Source of the DNA: UBA9659 sp965208605
GTDB taxonomy: Bacteria > Pseudomonadota > Gammaproteobacteria > Pseudomonadales > Azotimanducaceae
Length of the DNA stretch: 64,000 nucleotides
Direction: 5' to 3'
Assembly: GCA_965208605.1 (NCBI GenBank)
Contig: OZ242345.1
Coordinates: 1,178,001-1,242,000, forward strand
Below the pieces are notes generated by a model that was given only the letters and a program-made list of their open reading frames with translations, did no database searches and had not been told where the DNA came from. This document shows positions 14,513 through 25,060 of this stretch, piece by piece. How positions within the stretch are numbered: the stretch's first letter is position 1; each line of letters begins with the position of its first letter. The position numbers and the translations under genes are program-made.

Positions 14513-15099
14513 GTGCACTGGATAATGCTGATGGCACGACGCCCCTTGATGCAGATGAGCTGGAAGGGCTCCGCTTTAAGCATGTCTCAACAAGAGGCGA
14601 GCTTAATCAGTTGGAGCAGGCGAATATCCTAGAGGGTATGGATTGGCTTAAAAAGCAAAAATCGCCTGCTGTACTGACCGAGGATTTTGTTCGCAATTTG
14701 CATCAAAAACTCTTTGGCAAAGTCTGGAAATGGGCCGGCTCGTTTCGAGAAACAGAAAAGAACATCGGTGTTGACCCCACTCAAGTGGCTATGCAATTAC
14801 GCCAGTTGCTTGATGATACCCGTTACTGGATAGAGCATGAGACTTACCCGCCCAAAGAACTGGCGGCGCGCTTTCATCATAAGCTTGTGTATATTCATCT
14901 GTTTCCCAATGGCAATGGTCGGCATGCGCGCCTCATGGCCGATACCCTTTTGACAAAGTTGATGGCTGCGTCATCCATTGATTGGGCGGGCGGCTATAGC
15001 TTGGAAAATATGAATGAACGGCGGGCTCAGTATATTGCTGCGCTCCGCGCCGCCGACAAGCATGATTTTAGCGAATTGCTAGCATTTGTCGGCGCATAA
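14509..15099 (+). CDS. Mobile mystery protein B (Fic domain)
   Basis: A 196-residue Fic-domain protein. Fic enzymes transfer AMP or similar groups to target proteins. The active-site loop HLFPNGNGRHAR (about residues 128-139) has the catalytic His, the Asn-Gly-Asn-Gly-Arg core and the final Arg; Asn replaces the usual Asp/Ala after Pro. An ANILEG sequence (residues 38-43) resembles the Fic inhibitory helix motif S/T-x3-E-G/N, but with Ala in the first position. It overlaps mobile mystery A by 4 bp. The target is unknown. Confidence 0.87.
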   Translation: MSALDNADGTTPLDADELEGLRFKHVSTRGELNQLEQANILEGMDWLKKQKSPAVLTEDFVRNLHQKLFGKVWKWAGSFRETEKNIGVDPTQVAMQLRQLLDDTRYWIEHETYPPKELAARFHHKLVYIHLFPNGNGRHARLMADTLLTKLMAASSIDWAGGYSLENMNERRAQYIAALRAADKHDFSELLAFVGA

Positions 15100-15111
15100 T
15101 ATTTATGAGCA

Positions 15112-15215
15112 GGCGCGCCGTCATTCTCGCCACCCCAGTTATCACAGCCATCGGGGGTATAACTGGGGTGACGAGAATCCAGAGGAACAAAGGCAACCGC
15201 CTTCTTTTTTGGGCA
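15112..15215. repeat. REP palindrome (CCCAGTT-type arms)
   Basis: Arms CACCCCAGTTAT (15132-15143) and ATAACTGGGGTG (15159-15170) pair perfectly, including a change of TCAT to TTAT matched by ATGA to ATAA. Followed by CCAGAGGAACAAAGGCAACC. Confidence 0.85.
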
Positions 15216-15264
15216 ACGCCAGGAAGACATTTAATAAATAAGCACAACTTAGGATTTGCAGGGT

Positions 15265-16890
15265 ATGACTGATAGCAATTTTTCTGATGAAATAAATAAA
15301 AGACGTACCTTTGCTATCATTTCTCACCCTGATGCTGGCAAGACCACCATTACAGAAAAGTTGTTACTGCTCGGCAACGCCATTCAACTTGCTGGCACCA
15401 TCAAATCAAAAAAGTCAGCCAAGTACGCCACCTCGGACTGGATGGAAATGGAAAAACAACGGGGCATCAGTGTGACCACTTCGGTCATGCAGTTCCCCTA
15501 TCAGGGGCATATCGTGAACCTGCTGGATACCCCGGGGCACGAAGACTTTTCCGAAGACACCTATAGAACCCTCACTGCAGTGGATTCAGTATTGATGGTG
15601 CTCGACAGTGCCCGAGGCGTGGAAGCCCGAACCATCAAACTCATGGCAGTGTGCCGGCTCCGAAATACACCCATCTTGACCTTCGTCAACAAACTGGACC
15701 GGGAAGGACGCCACCCCATAGAAATCATGGACGAGGTGGAGCACATTCTGAAAATAAAATGCGCGCCCATCACCTGGCCCATCGGCATGGGATCTCGCTT
15801 TAAGGGGCTCTACCACCTGCAGCAGGATGAAATTTGTCTTTATAAAACCGGCGATGCTGATGATAAAAGCAATCATCTAAACCTTCATCAAAACTTTCAT
15901 CATAAGCAGAACCCCATCAAAGGTATTGACTCAGCCGCGGCTAAGACCTTGCTGGGCGATGAATTGCACCAGGAATTAAAAGATGACATTGAACTGGTCA
16001 TGGGTGCCAGCCATAGGTTCAACCAGGATGAATATCGTCGCGGAAAGTTAACGCCCGTCTATTTTGGCACCGCCCTCAAAGATTTCGGTGTGCAGGAAAT
16101 GCTCAACGGGTTTGTTGAATGTGCGCCGCCGCCGCTGCCGAGGACAACACCTACTCAGGTCATTGCTCCTGATAATGAAAAGTTCACCGGTTTCATATTC
16201 AAGATTCAGGCAAACATGGATCCCAAGCATCGGGATCGCATCGCCTTCATGCGTATCTGTTCCGGGCAATACCGCCAGGGGATGAAGATGCACCAGGTCC
16301 GTACCGGCAAGAACATCAAGGTCAAGGATGCGGTCACTTTTCTCGCGAGTGAAAGATCCCGAGCAGATATTGCCTACCCCGGCGACATTATCGGCGTGCA
16401 CAATCACGGGAACATTCAGATAGGGGATACATTCACCAGCGGCGATGACCTGAGGTTTATCGGGGTACCGCATTTTGCGCCGGAACTCTTCCGCCGGGTA
16501 CGGCTGAAAGATCCGCTTAAAAGTAAGCAATTACGTCAGGGGCTCACGCAACTTTCCGAAGAGGGTGCGACCCAGGTATTCATGCCGCTTGCTAATAACG
16601 ACATGCTCGTCGGTGCAGTAGGTGTGTTGCAGTTTGATGTGGTTGCCTTTCGTCTGAGAGATGAATACAAGGTGGATTGCATCTATGAGCCGGTGGCTAT
16701 TAACACCGCTCGATGGGTAGAGTCTGAGGAGCCAAAATTGCTTCAGAAATTCAAACGCAAGGCGGAAGTGAATCTGGCACTAGACGGCGGCGGGTATCTC
16801 ACCTACCTAGCCCCCACCGCGGTGAATATGTCCTTAACGGAAGAACGCTGGCCGGAGATTAACTTCAGAGCAACGCGGGAGATTAACTAG
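15265..16890 (+). CDS. prfC: Peptide chain release factor 3
   Basis: RF3, the translational GTPase that recycles RF1/RF2 after termination. G1 is SHPDAGKTT, G3 DTPGHEDF, G4 NKLDR; EKQRGISVTTSVMQF is the RF3-type switch region. 541 residues, slightly above E. coli (529), with a modest His/Asn-rich insertion near residue 205-220. The ATG at 15265 has AGGAT about 10 bp upstream; the frame is open from a TTG at 15256. It stands alone between the Fic pair and convergent fabY. Confidence 0.95.
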   Translation: MTDSNFSDEINKRRTFAIISHPDAGKTTITEKLLLLGNAIQLAGTIKSKKSAKYATSDWMEMEKQRGISVTTSVMQFPYQGHIVNLLDTPGHEDFSEDTYRTLTAVDSVLMVLDSARGVEARTIKLMAVCRLRNTPILTFVNKLDREGRHPIEIMDEVEHILKIKCAPITWPIGMGSRFKGLYHLQQDEICLYKTGDADDKSNHLNLHQNFHHKQNPIKGIDSAAAKTLLGDELHQELKDDIELVMGASHRFNQDEYRRGKLTPVYFGTALKDFGVQEMLNGFVECAPPPLPRTTPTQVIAPDNEKFTGFIFKIQANMDPKHRDRIAFMRICSGQYRQGMKMHQVRTGKNIKVKDAVTFLASERSRADIAYPGDIIGVHNHGNIQIGDTFTSGDDLRFIGVPHFAPELFRRVRLKDPLKSKQLRQGLTQLSEEGATQVFMPLANNDMLVGAVGVLQFDVVAFRLRDEYKVDCIYEPVAINTARWVESEEPKLLQKFKRKAEVNLALDGGGYLTYLAPTAVNMSLTEERWPEINFRATREIN

Positions 16891-16908
16891 CAGCTTGCAG
16901 TAGCCCGG

Positions 16909-18771
16909 CTAGTCAGTCATGTCCTCGTAGGGATTATCCCGGGTCAGGCTGATGTTAATTTTCTGCCCCGGTATAGAAATCTGCTCAGTAGTAATACCGA
17001 GAGCTTCCCCTTCAATCACGCCAATACCGAAGTTGTAAATGGTGGAGTTTTCCCCGGCCAACATACTATCGTCATAGGCGGCGATCTTTTCTTGCACTGC
17101 CTCATTCTTCTGCTGGTGTTGTTTTACCTTCTTGCGACCGTGTTTTTTGGCTAACATTCGCTTGACCACATGTGGTGCGAGTAGGGTCGCGGTAGCATTG
17201 TTGCCACCAAAGCCTTTGGAGTTGATAAACACAGAATCCATTGCCTCGGCATCAATTTCCCGATGTTCCAATATAAAATCCAGATGACTTTGATGCACAT
17301 CATCAGCAATCGCTTGGGAAGTCAGGATGCCGGGGATAACGCCCTGATGCCAAACCCCCAGAGAGGCAATCAACTGATCTCCTGATGCACAGGCAAGCGA
17401 ATGTCCAACGTAGGCTTTAATTGCCGCCACCGGCCAGCGGGGCATGCCAAATGCTTTTGCCATTTCATTAAAGATACGAGATTCCGTAATTCTGTTTTGC
17501 GGCGTACTCGTACCATGCGCCTGCACATAAGAACGATGTTTGAGAGATTCCTCCCCAAGAATGGCGCGGATAAGCCCCATGCTTTTGCCCACAGCAATAT
17601 AGTTGCCTATGCCGGGTCCGGGGATTGATTTCTTAAAGCCATCGGCATTGACGAATACATCGGCAACCGCGCCGTAAATAGTTGCGCCCAATTCCAACGC
17701 CAGTTCATCATCAAACAACACCACAAATTGCGATGCTTCTGAGAGGGTAAAGCCGCAATTTTCCGCAAAGGGACGACAGGCGCGTCTATGGTCGGACTCG
17801 CCATGTGGCAGGCCGTCAATTTTTTTCAGGGCTTCATCTTCCGCCAGGGCACCCATAGTGCGATAACCTTCAACCACCTCCGGGGTCAAGGGTGCCTCGC
17901 TCGCACCCACCACCACCGCGCGGAACTTGCCAGAACGAATGTCCTCTATGCCCTGCCGAAGGTTATACAGGAAGGTGGCACAGGCACCGATGTTGGCACC
18001 CGTGGTACCCATATTGCCCAGGATGTAAGCATTGACAAAATCGGCAGTCATATCCGCCAGCCCCAGTGCCACATTTTTGGAACTGATCCGCTTGCCAACC
18101 AATCCGGCTTGCAACAAACCGCCCGAACCATTGGTATCAAGTTGCCCCATAGCACTGCTGGCGTAGACAGAAATTTGATCGGCGGGCAGGCGTTGTTTGA
18201 CCTCATCCCAGGAAATACCCAAAGAGTTCAGCATGTCTGAGGCAGCATATACAGTGAGTTGCAAACCTCGGGGATGGCTTCTGGATTGGTAGAGTTTTTC
18301 CGGATCAAAGTTAGTCGGCAACTGCCCCGCCGCCAGAACGCGCGAAGCACGGGTATCGTTAAACAGCATGTTGAGGTCACCCGGTATGGTCACCTCAACA
18401 CTGGCGTCATCGTTGGTTTTAATTTGCCAGGTCTCTGGAATATTGTCTGGCAGATCATATCTGCGGGTTGTAAATCTGACCGGATGAGACGATGTACCTT
18501 TGAGGGCGGCCTTCTTGTGCTGGTGAATGGCATCGGCATCAAAGAGATTGGTTTCCAGCCGCCTGATGAGGGTGTGCTCCAGCATGAATTGCCGCGCCTC
18601 GTCGGTGCAGGAATCCGACAGCTGCATCAAGGCGGCAAGCGACGCGAAGGTCCTATCGCGGGTGGGCGCATCCAGGCTATCAATCACCATGCGATGATAG
18701 GCGTGATGCACCGAGCTGCGTCCAGCGGGATTGATCCCGCCAAAACCCACTATGACTGGCAGGTTTGACAA
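16909..18771 (-). CDS. fabY: Beta-ketoacyl-ACP synthase, FabY type
   Basis: A 620-residue thiolase-fold condensing enzyme. The N-terminus LPVIVGFGGINPAGRSS and the length match P. aeruginosa FabY (PA5174), which makes acetoacetyl-ACP to start fatty acid synthesis in place of FabH. The C-H-H triad is visible: Cys264 in GANIGACATF, His419 in YVQAHGTSTPQNR, His457 in KAYVGHSLACASG. The only usable start is a TTG at 18771, with AGGA 9 bp upstream and an in-frame stop just before it. Convergent with prfC, 18 bp apart. The C-terminal tail is Lys-rich. Confidence 0.82.
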   Translation of the reverse strand: MSNLPVIVGFGGINPAGRSSVHHAYHRMVIDSLDAPTRDRTFASLAALMQLSDSCTDEARQFMLEHTLIRRLETNLFDADAIHQHKKAALKGTSSHPVRFTTRRYDLPDNIPETWQIKTNDDASVEVTIPGDLNMLFNDTRASRVLAAGQLPTNFDPEKLYQSRSHPRGLQLTVYAASDMLNSLGISWDEVKQRLPADQISVYASSAMGQLDTNGSGGLLQAGLVGKRISSKNVALGLADMTADFVNAYILGNMGTTGANIGACATFLYNLRQGIEDIRSGKFRAVVVGASEAPLTPEVVEGYRTMGALAEDEALKKIDGLPHGESDHRRACRPFAENCGFTLSEASQFVVLFDDELALELGATIYGAVADVFVNADGFKKSIPGPGIGNYIAVGKSMGLIRAILGEESLKHRSYVQAHGTSTPQNRITESRIFNEMAKAFGMPRWPVAAIKAYVGHSLACASGDQLIASLGVWHQGVIPGILTSQAIADDVHQSHLDFILEHREIDAEAMDSVFINSKGFGGNNATATLLAPHVVKRMLAKKHGRKKVKQHQQKNEAVQEKIAAYDDSMLAGENSTIYNFGIGVIEGEALGITTEQISIPGQKINISLTRDNPYEDMTD

Positions 18772-18774
18772 ATG

Positions 18775-19639
18775 CGAATCCTACAAGTGAAGAATAGCTT
18801 GCTGCTATTTTATGTTTATATGCTGAGTAAATACTACCCTAAGCGCTTTGTTTGTGTCATTGGTGTTCGTGTTATTCACTTCCCGCCGTCATTCTCGTCA
18901 CCCCCGTCATCATTGCCCTCCGCGCCGTCAGGATCAAAGAAAGCGGGAACAGAGTGGCGGCTTACGGCGCCCCGCGCCGTCATTCTCGCCCTCCCGTCCT
19001 CCTCGCCATCGGCTGGGATGACGGGGGTGACGGGAATCCATAGGAACAAAGCCAAGCACCTGGGGGCATTGGACACATCAACGGGGGTGACGGCGCGGAA
19101 GCGTCAGGCGGCGAGGATGACGGCAAAAAAATACAGACTGGATTCCCGAGCAAGCTCGAGAATGACGGCGCGGGCGAGGATGGCGGTCTGGGTTCTCGCC
19201 TAGCGGAGGGTGACGCGCAAACGGGCGCGGAAGCGTCAGGGGGCGAGGATGGCCCCGCCGTCATTCTCGCCACCCCCGTCATTACAGACTGGGGTGACGG
19301 GAATCCATAGGAACAAAGGCAAGCACCGTGGGGCATTGGACACATCAACGGGGGTGGCGGCGCGGAAGCGTCAGGGGGCGAGGATGGCGGAAAAATATAC
19401 AGGCTGGATTCCCGAGCAAGCTCGAGAATCCAGAGGAACGAGCGGTAGAGTCCTACCATTTCCGTAGCCCAGGAACAGAAGCAGGGCGGTAGTGTTCAAC
19501 ATTTTCAGTTTTATTTTGCTACAGCATATTAAGTGTAATAGTCTGGAGTCCTATTAACTGAGTAGGCAAATACGATGAACGGAGACTACTCAAGTATTGC
19601 GAGAGGCTACCAAAGGTAATCATGGATTAGAGACAGTAT
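18775..19639. repeat. 865-bp non-coding region packed with REP modules
   Basis: At least three partial long palindromes (about 18890-18915, 19005-19035, 19262-19305) and two copies of GGATTCCCGAGCAAGCTCGAG (about 19140 and 19407, given here in part) lie among repeated GACGGCGCGGAAGCGTCAGG and ACACATCAACGGGGGTG modules. The last 170 bp (19470-19639) are A/T-richer and carry no recognisable element. Open frames here are by-products of the repeats. No gene is supported. Confidence 0.8.
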
Positions 19640-20215
19640 CTAGGATGAAGAGGCTTTTTTCTTGTCTAACTGACTTTGGTTGAGAAATTCGGAGCCTTGA
19701 AATGGAAGCAAGTTACGGAACCAGTGATGATACCAACTTAATTGCACAAAAAATCCTTTGTCTGCGTCCAAAGCAATAGCAACCTGGTTATCGCAATGTG
19801 CTAATAAGGCACGATAGACCGGTGGCTCATCAGCATATAGCGCATGGATATCTTTGGTCCATTCGATCAGCATTTTATCGTCCGCATCTGGATAAGCTAA
19901 AACCTTTCCATGTAACGAGGTGAAGCTCCGATATAAGGAGTTGTGGAGTGTGTGTTTTCCGGCAGGATTAAATACCAAACTGGATAACGCCAGCACGCCA
20001 ACAATAGCCCACATCAATGTGATGCTCCAATCTGCTAACCATGAATCAATCAAATGTGCCACATTGGCACTGGCAAGAGCGAACACGAAAAATTGAATCC
20101 ATCGATGAAATGTGTCAAAGGAACGAGCACGCGCTTGATGGTAACGCACAGACCGTTCGCAGTCCGTCAGTAAATCAGATCTGGACATGGTTTCTTTTTC
20201 AATCTTATCCATCAT
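19640..20215 (-). CDS. Small two-helix membrane protein, SLATT-like
   Basis: A 191-residue protein with a basic N-terminal helix (SVRYHQARARSFDTFHRW), two adjacent membrane segments (about residues 40-60 and 65-83) and a soluble helical C-terminal half. This layout resembles SLATT-type 2TM proteins, which occur as predicted effectors in conflict systems, and similar phage-associated proteins; the match is by pattern only. GGAGG lies 6 bp before the ATG at 20215. It follows the nuclease-methyltransferase gene on the same strand by 35 bp, so they are probably co-transcribed. Confidence 0.5.
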   Translation of the reverse strand: MMDKIEKETMSRSDLLTDCERSVRYHQARARSFDTFHRWIQFFVFALASANVAHLIDSWLADWSITLMWAIVGVLALSSLVFNPAGKHTLHNSLYRSFTSLHGKVLAYPDADDKMLIEWTKDIHALYADEPPVYRALLAHCDNQVAIALDADKGFFVQLSWYHHWFRNLLPFQGSEFLNQSQLDKKKASSS

Positions 20216-20250
20216 CTTTTCCTCCAGTCATGTGCTAATCAAATCAATCA

Positions 20251-23200
20251 TCATTCAGATTTTCGTGTAGGTTTTGGTCTATCATGTGGCGGTTGCCACA
20301 CAGTATCAATCACCGCCATCAACCGCGCGGTTTCGGTTAGGGCAACGATGATTTTTTGGTAGTGGCCGATGTCGTCACTACTGAGGGTTCTGCCTTTGCG
20401 GTCTTTGAGCCATTTTTGTGCGGGTTGATAGCCGCCGATGTAAAAGTTCCAGGCGACTTCTGGCACATCGCTGAAGAATTGTGTTTTGTTGATATGCACT
20501 TCACCGAGGCGATTTTTGCTGTCGGTAGTTTTGTATTCGTGCTTGCCCACTATATGCTCGCCAGACACGTTGTAACCGGTGATGAGTTTGTCCAGTGTTG
20601 GGCTTTCCATGAGGTGCAGAGTGCGCAATTCGCCACCGAGTTTGACCAGTTGGCGGAATTGTTTTTGCTCGGTGGGATAGGGCACCCGCGGGAAGTCTAT
20701 TTTCAGAAACTCTTTATAGCGTTCACGATAGGCGGGCGAATGTAGCACCGCATAGATGTAATCCAGCAGGTCAATGGGCGCGAAGGTGTTGGCGGCATCC
20801 TCGACTTCAGGTGTGAAGCGTAAGCCAAGATTGTCTGCGATGGTTTTTACGATGTCTGGGTCAAGATTTGGTTTTCGTTGCTGGTTTTCGTTAAGGTTTT
20901 TCAATTGGTCGGTGTCTGGAAAGATGTATAGCGGAAAGACATAACTTATATCGTACAGTGTTGCGCTTTTATGCGCTGTTATGTATTTAGTACAGAGCAC
21001 AGAAAATCTATCTTTTGTAATGCGCGATGTGATCAGCCCCACATTATCACCACGGAGAAAGTGTTGCATGACTTGCTCAACCGTGCGCCATACCAATTTG
21101 TTTTCATAAAAAATAAACCGCTTATCAAACGGTCGGTAGACTATTGGCTTGATGTATTTATCAAGTTTCGTTTCATTTTTTATGTTGTCGTGTCCATTGA
21201 GTATGTTCCAACCCTGCTTCTTTTTCACATTAAACTTTCGATGCAATAATTCTGCATCTCGTTCACTTGCTTGAAAATTTTTATATATATTCAGTAGTTT
21301 GGTCTTATCCGCATTGATTACAAAATCATCATGCGCGGTGGTTATCCCGACACCATTAACTTTGAATAGACTCTTGACCGAAAACCCTTTTTCATATTCG
21401 GCTTGCAATCCATAGTCCATCGGCACGAAAAAATACTGCGGCGCTTGTGGCTGTAATTCCTGAAAACCAGACTGTTCTAGATTGTGTTCCCCAAGAAATT
21501 GATATTTGTTGTCCCGCTTGCCGTATAAATCAAGGTGGAATACTTTTGCCAAAGCACCGTCTTTTTTCTTTGCGGTTTTAATAAATATATTGATAGACAC
21601 GCCTTGCATAATACCAAACACATTTTTATCGGGGGAGCCATCTGGTGCAGTTTCTTTTTTCTTGCTATTGCCGTGTAGATCCAAGATGTAAATCTTGTCG
21701 AAACTTTGTAACAAACTCCACCGCATACCGCGAAAAGTTGGGTTATCTAAAAAACTATGATTATTGATGTAGGCGAGTATGCCTTCGCCGGTGCGGTCAA
21801 TGTAATGCTGGCCATAACGAATAAACTTCACATAGTCGTCATTTAGCCATTTGGAGTTTTTCTCCTGTAGTTTTCCGCCACCCGGCTCTTGCTTATATAC
21901 CTTCAGCAAATCAGCAATCCATTTGCCCTTGTTAGCGGACTCACCGCTATAGGGCGGATTCCCAAGCACCACCATCACCGGTGTGTCGCGTTTGATGAAG
22001 TTGGCTTCGTTCGCCTCATCAGCAAGCCATTGTGCGAAGAGCTTGCCGGTGTCGGGATGATGTTCTTCCAGCGAGTTGGTCAGGTAGATACGCAGGCGGT
22101 CCTCACCCAGCTCGCAACCGCTATCGCGCAACACCATTTCCAATTTAGTGTGCGCCATGGCATAGGACGCCATCAGCACTTCAAAACCATTCAGGCGCGG
22201 GATGAGATGGTCCCGAACATAACCCGACCAGGCGCCTTTTTGATTGGCGAATTTATTTTCATAAATCTGCTGCACGATGGCCGCGAGGAAGGTACCAGTG
22301 CCGGTTGCCGGATCAAGGATTTGCACTTTATGCACTTTCTTTTCGTCTTTTTCTATTTTACCTTTCTTTCCTTTCTTTGCGGACGGAACCGCATCCACTT
22401 CAATGACGGTTTTGCCGGTGTCGGCGAGGCCATCGTTGATGCCGAATTCAGTTTGGAGAATGTCATCCACGGCACGCACGATGAAGTTCACCACCGGTTC
22501 GGGGGTGTAATAAACGCCGCGACTCTTGCGCAGTTTTGGGTTGTATTCGCCGAGAAAGGTTTCGTAAAAATGTAGGAAGGGATCCTTGCGCTGAGTGGCT
22601 TTGCCGTAATTCTGCATCAACTCGCCCAGATCGGCGGCACGAAAAAGATCCGCGAGGTCGTCCACCGCCCAGCGAATACGCTCGTCAAGCTCATAGCCAG
22701 CGATGTGTTGGAAAAATTTGCGTAGAAACGGATTGGTAGCGGGGATTAGCTCGGCGGCCTTGTGGCGCGTGAAGGGGCTCATGCTTGTGTCGTGCAGACG
22801 GGCGGCGAACATGCCGTAGGCGACGGTTTGCGCATAGATGTCGGCAAACTTAACGCGGTCAATATCGTGTATGAGGTGCTTCTGAAACACCGCGAGTTGG
22901 TTTTGCAATGCACTGTCGTTGGCACTGATTTCGTCATCTGTGTAGGCATCCCGAAGCAAGGCTTGGGCGATAACCCGTGCCAGCAATCGTGCCTTCGCTG
23001 CCATGTGCTTCGCTAGGTCGTTGGCACTCTTGATGGTGGTGCCGTTATAACCTTTGAAGTTGGCAAGTAGGTCAGTGAGTGCGTCAAATTGATCCGGCTT
23101 CGGCTTGACACGCCCGCCGCTCAGTTCGGCAATGCATACTGTCGTCACCGTTTCGCCATCGCGGATGAGACGGAACTCCAAATAGTTGGTGAAGATCAGA

Positions 23201-23481
23201 TTGCCGAGGGATTCGGTGTAACGTTGTATCTGCTCGTCGTGGGCCTTGTCGTCCAAATTCTTGTTTAGGTCTTTGGCTTCAATGTAGCCGAGCGGGATGG
23301 CGTTGCGGGTCAGTACATAGTCAGGCGCACCACAGTCAATCTGCTTTGGCTCGTTGATGACCTTGATGCCAGATAGCATAGCCTCCAACAAAGATTGCAA
23401 GGCCGGGCGATAGGTATTCTCGGTGGCCTTGCCGGTCTGGTAGTCTTGATTAAGTTGTTCAAGGTAGTTTTGGAGAGCCAT
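20251..23481 (-). CDS. Fused restriction nuclease-adenine methyltransferase (type ISP/IIG-like, without helicase)
   Basis: A 1076-residue single-chain restriction-modification protein. The N-terminal part has a PD-(D/E)xK-like nuclease pattern (GAPDYVLTRNAIPLGYIEAKD). The central gamma-type N6-adenine methyltransferase has motif I LDPATGTGTFL and motif IV NPPY. The C-terminal 400 residues resemble the type ISP specificity domain (IYAVLHSPAYRERY, VAWNFYIGGYQP). True ISP enzymes carry a helicase and exceed 1500 residues; none is present here. The ATG at 23481 fits homologues better than the TTG at 23559. Co-directional with the membrane protein gene 35 bp downstream. Confidence 0.82.
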   Translation of the reverse strand: MALQNYLEQLNQDYQTGKATENTYRPALQSLLEAMLSGIKVINEPKQIDCGAPDYVLTRNAIPLGYIEAKDLNKNLDDKAHDEQIQRYTESLGNLIFTNYLEFRLIRDGETVTTVCIAELSGGRVKPKPDQFDALTDLLANFKGYNGTTIKSANDLAKHMAAKARLLARVIAQALLRDAYTDDEISANDSALQNQLAVFQKHLIHDIDRVKFADIYAQTVAYGMFAARLHDTSMSPFTRHKAAELIPATNPFLRKFFQHIAGYELDERIRWAVDDLADLFRAADLGELMQNYGKATQRKDPFLHFYETFLGEYNPKLRKSRGVYYTPEPVVNFIVRAVDDILQTEFGINDGLADTGKTVIEVDAVPSAKKGKKGKIEKDEKKVHKVQILDPATGTGTFLAAIVQQIYENKFANQKGAWSGYVRDHLIPRLNGFEVLMASYAMAHTKLEMVLRDSGCELGEDRLRIYLTNSLEEHHPDTGKLFAQWLADEANEANFIKRDTPVMVVLGNPPYSGESANKGKWIADLLKVYKQEPGGGKLQEKNSKWLNDDYVKFIRYGQHYIDRTGEGILAYINNHSFLDNPTFRGMRWSLLQSFDKIYILDLHGNSKKKETAPDGSPDKNVFGIMQGVSINIFIKTAKKKDGALAKVFHLDLYGKRDNKYQFLGEHNLEQSGFQELQPQAPQYFFVPMDYGLQAEYEKGFSVKSLFKVNGVGITTAHDDFVINADKTKLLNIYKNFQASERDAELLHRKFNVKKKQGWNILNGHDNIKNETKLDKYIKPIVYRPFDKRFIFYENKLVWRTVEQVMQHFLRGDNVGLITSRITKDRFSVLCTKYITAHKSATLYDISYVFPLYIFPDTDQLKNLNENQQRKPNLDPDIVKTIADNLGLRFTPEVEDAANTFAPIDLLDYIYAVLHSPAYRERYKEFLKIDFPRVPYPTEQKQFRQLVKLGGELRTLHLMESPTLDKLITGYNVSGEHIVGKHEYKTTDSKNRLGEVHINKTQFFSDVPEVAWNFYIGGYQPAQKWLKDRKGRTLSSDDIGHYQKIIVALTETARLMAVIDTVWQPPHDRPKPTRKSE

Positions 23482-23569
23482 AGGCTTGCCTGCAATAGGG
23501 ATGACGCTATCTAGTGTGGTTAGTGTAACATCAGCCTTCCGCGTGAATGAGCCATTCAATAGCCATAAG

Positions 23570-23805
23570 TCACACCGTCATTCCTGTCATTCCCGTCCCC
23601 CCCGTCATTCTCGAGCTTGCTCGGACATCCAGAGGAAACAAAGGCAACCACTTTGATATTCCCGCCACACCTCAACGGGGGTCGGTCAGTGGGTTGTGCT
23701 TTCATTAAAGGCGCACCCCCGCCCGCCGTCATTCTCGTCACCCTAGTCATCACAGCCGATGGCTGTAATGACTAGGGTGACGGGAATCCAGAGGACGAGC
23801 AGTAC
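23570..23805. repeat. REP block (CCTAG-type arms)
   Basis: Contains ATTCTCGAGCTTGCTCGG (about 23607) and a long palindrome with arms CACCCTAGTCAT (23739-23750) and ATGACTAGGGTG (23768-23779), plus the CCAGAGGAAACAAAGGCAACC-type linker. The rest of the gap up to 23937 shows no gene. Confidence 0.8.
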
Positions 23806-23937
23806 AATCATGCTGCCTACCTCAGCCATGAACGGCGACAAGGCCACCAACAAGCACAGAATAACTAAGGGCGGGGAGGAAAACGATGACATAAAACAGA
23901 CAATGATGACTATCTAATCTGTTTGAACACACAGATT

Positions 23938-25060
23938 TCAGAGTGGGCCGTTATGCTCCTTGTCAAACATATATAGTTGTTCATCCATTTCACTTAAATT
24001 GAGATTAGGATGATCAGCACGCTCTCTAATCTGTTCGACAAGTTCTACGAGGCATTCTGTATATTTCATATATTGATTGTAGTCACAAGATGCGGCCTTA
24101 AAGTCATCACCAGTTAATGCCCTATATGCCCGCCTATCAATAATAGGGAAAACATCCGGCCTAATCATTTTAAGTATCGCACTAGCAACAGGGTATCCAA
24201 TGCCTTTAGATTCAACCAAGTCTGCAAATGTTTCCTTAATCAGAGGATCCTGTAGTTCCTCAATCAGAGGATCCTGAATCGCAAGGGGAGGTTTTTTAGC
24301 CAACCTTCTTAGTTTCTTAATGATTGCATCTTCTTTGTCGCCAAAATCTACTGTTCGATCATATTTCCACAGTACTATTCTGCGAATGTCGTCCATATCA
24401 ATGGCAGAATTATTTTTCATTATTTTCTTTAATTTTGTGGTTTCTGGTTCGTTATATGAAAATTCATAATTCAGAGCATCACCTTCAGGGTCATATTTTC
24501 CGTGTCCGTTTTTCGATCTCTTGGACAGCGGATATTTATGCTCCTTATCAAACTTATATAGTTGTTCATCCATTTCACTCAAATGGCGATTAAGATGATT
24601 GGCATGCTCTCCAAGCTGCCCCGTATATTCCATATATTGATTGTAGTCACAAGATGCAGCATCAAAGTCATCGCCAGTTAATGCCCTATATGCCCGCCTA
24701 TCAATGATGGGGAAAACATCCGGCCTAATCATTTTAAGTATCGCACTAGCAACAGGGTATCCAATACCTTTAGATTCAACCAAGTCTGCCAGAACATCCT
24801 TAACACAATCATCATCAATATTAAGGGGGTACTTTGTTTTTAATTTGTTTAGTTTCTCAATGACTGCATCTTCCTTGTCGCCAAAATCTACTGTTCGATC
24901 ATATTTCCACAGTACTATTCTACGAATATCGCTCATATCAATGGCAGAATTATTTTTCATTATTTTCTTTAATTTTGTGGTTTCTGGTTCGTTATATGAA
25001 AATTCATAATCCAGAACATCAGTTTCAGGATTATATTTTCTGTATACCTTTTTCGTTTTC
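23938..25060. repeat. Two direct repeats of ~540 bp inside the HhH gene
   Basis: The segments about 23945-24500 and 24535-25050 encode the two halves and are nearly identical over long stretches, for example 24340-24470 against 24877-25007. Such DNA-level identity, not only protein similarity, means a recent duplication. A smaller repeat (ATCAGAGGATCCTG twice, 24238-24275) adds eight residues to the second half. Confidence 0.9.

Noticed and set aside
18772..19467. Open frames on both strands in the fabY to 19640 gap
   Set aside because: They are built from REP modules, recur in other blocks in other frames, lack ribosome-binding sites and show no protein-like composition.
20251..23481. Classical type ISP restriction enzyme
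   Set aside because: No helicase motifs occur between the nuclease-like and methyltransferase parts and the chain is several hundred residues short.
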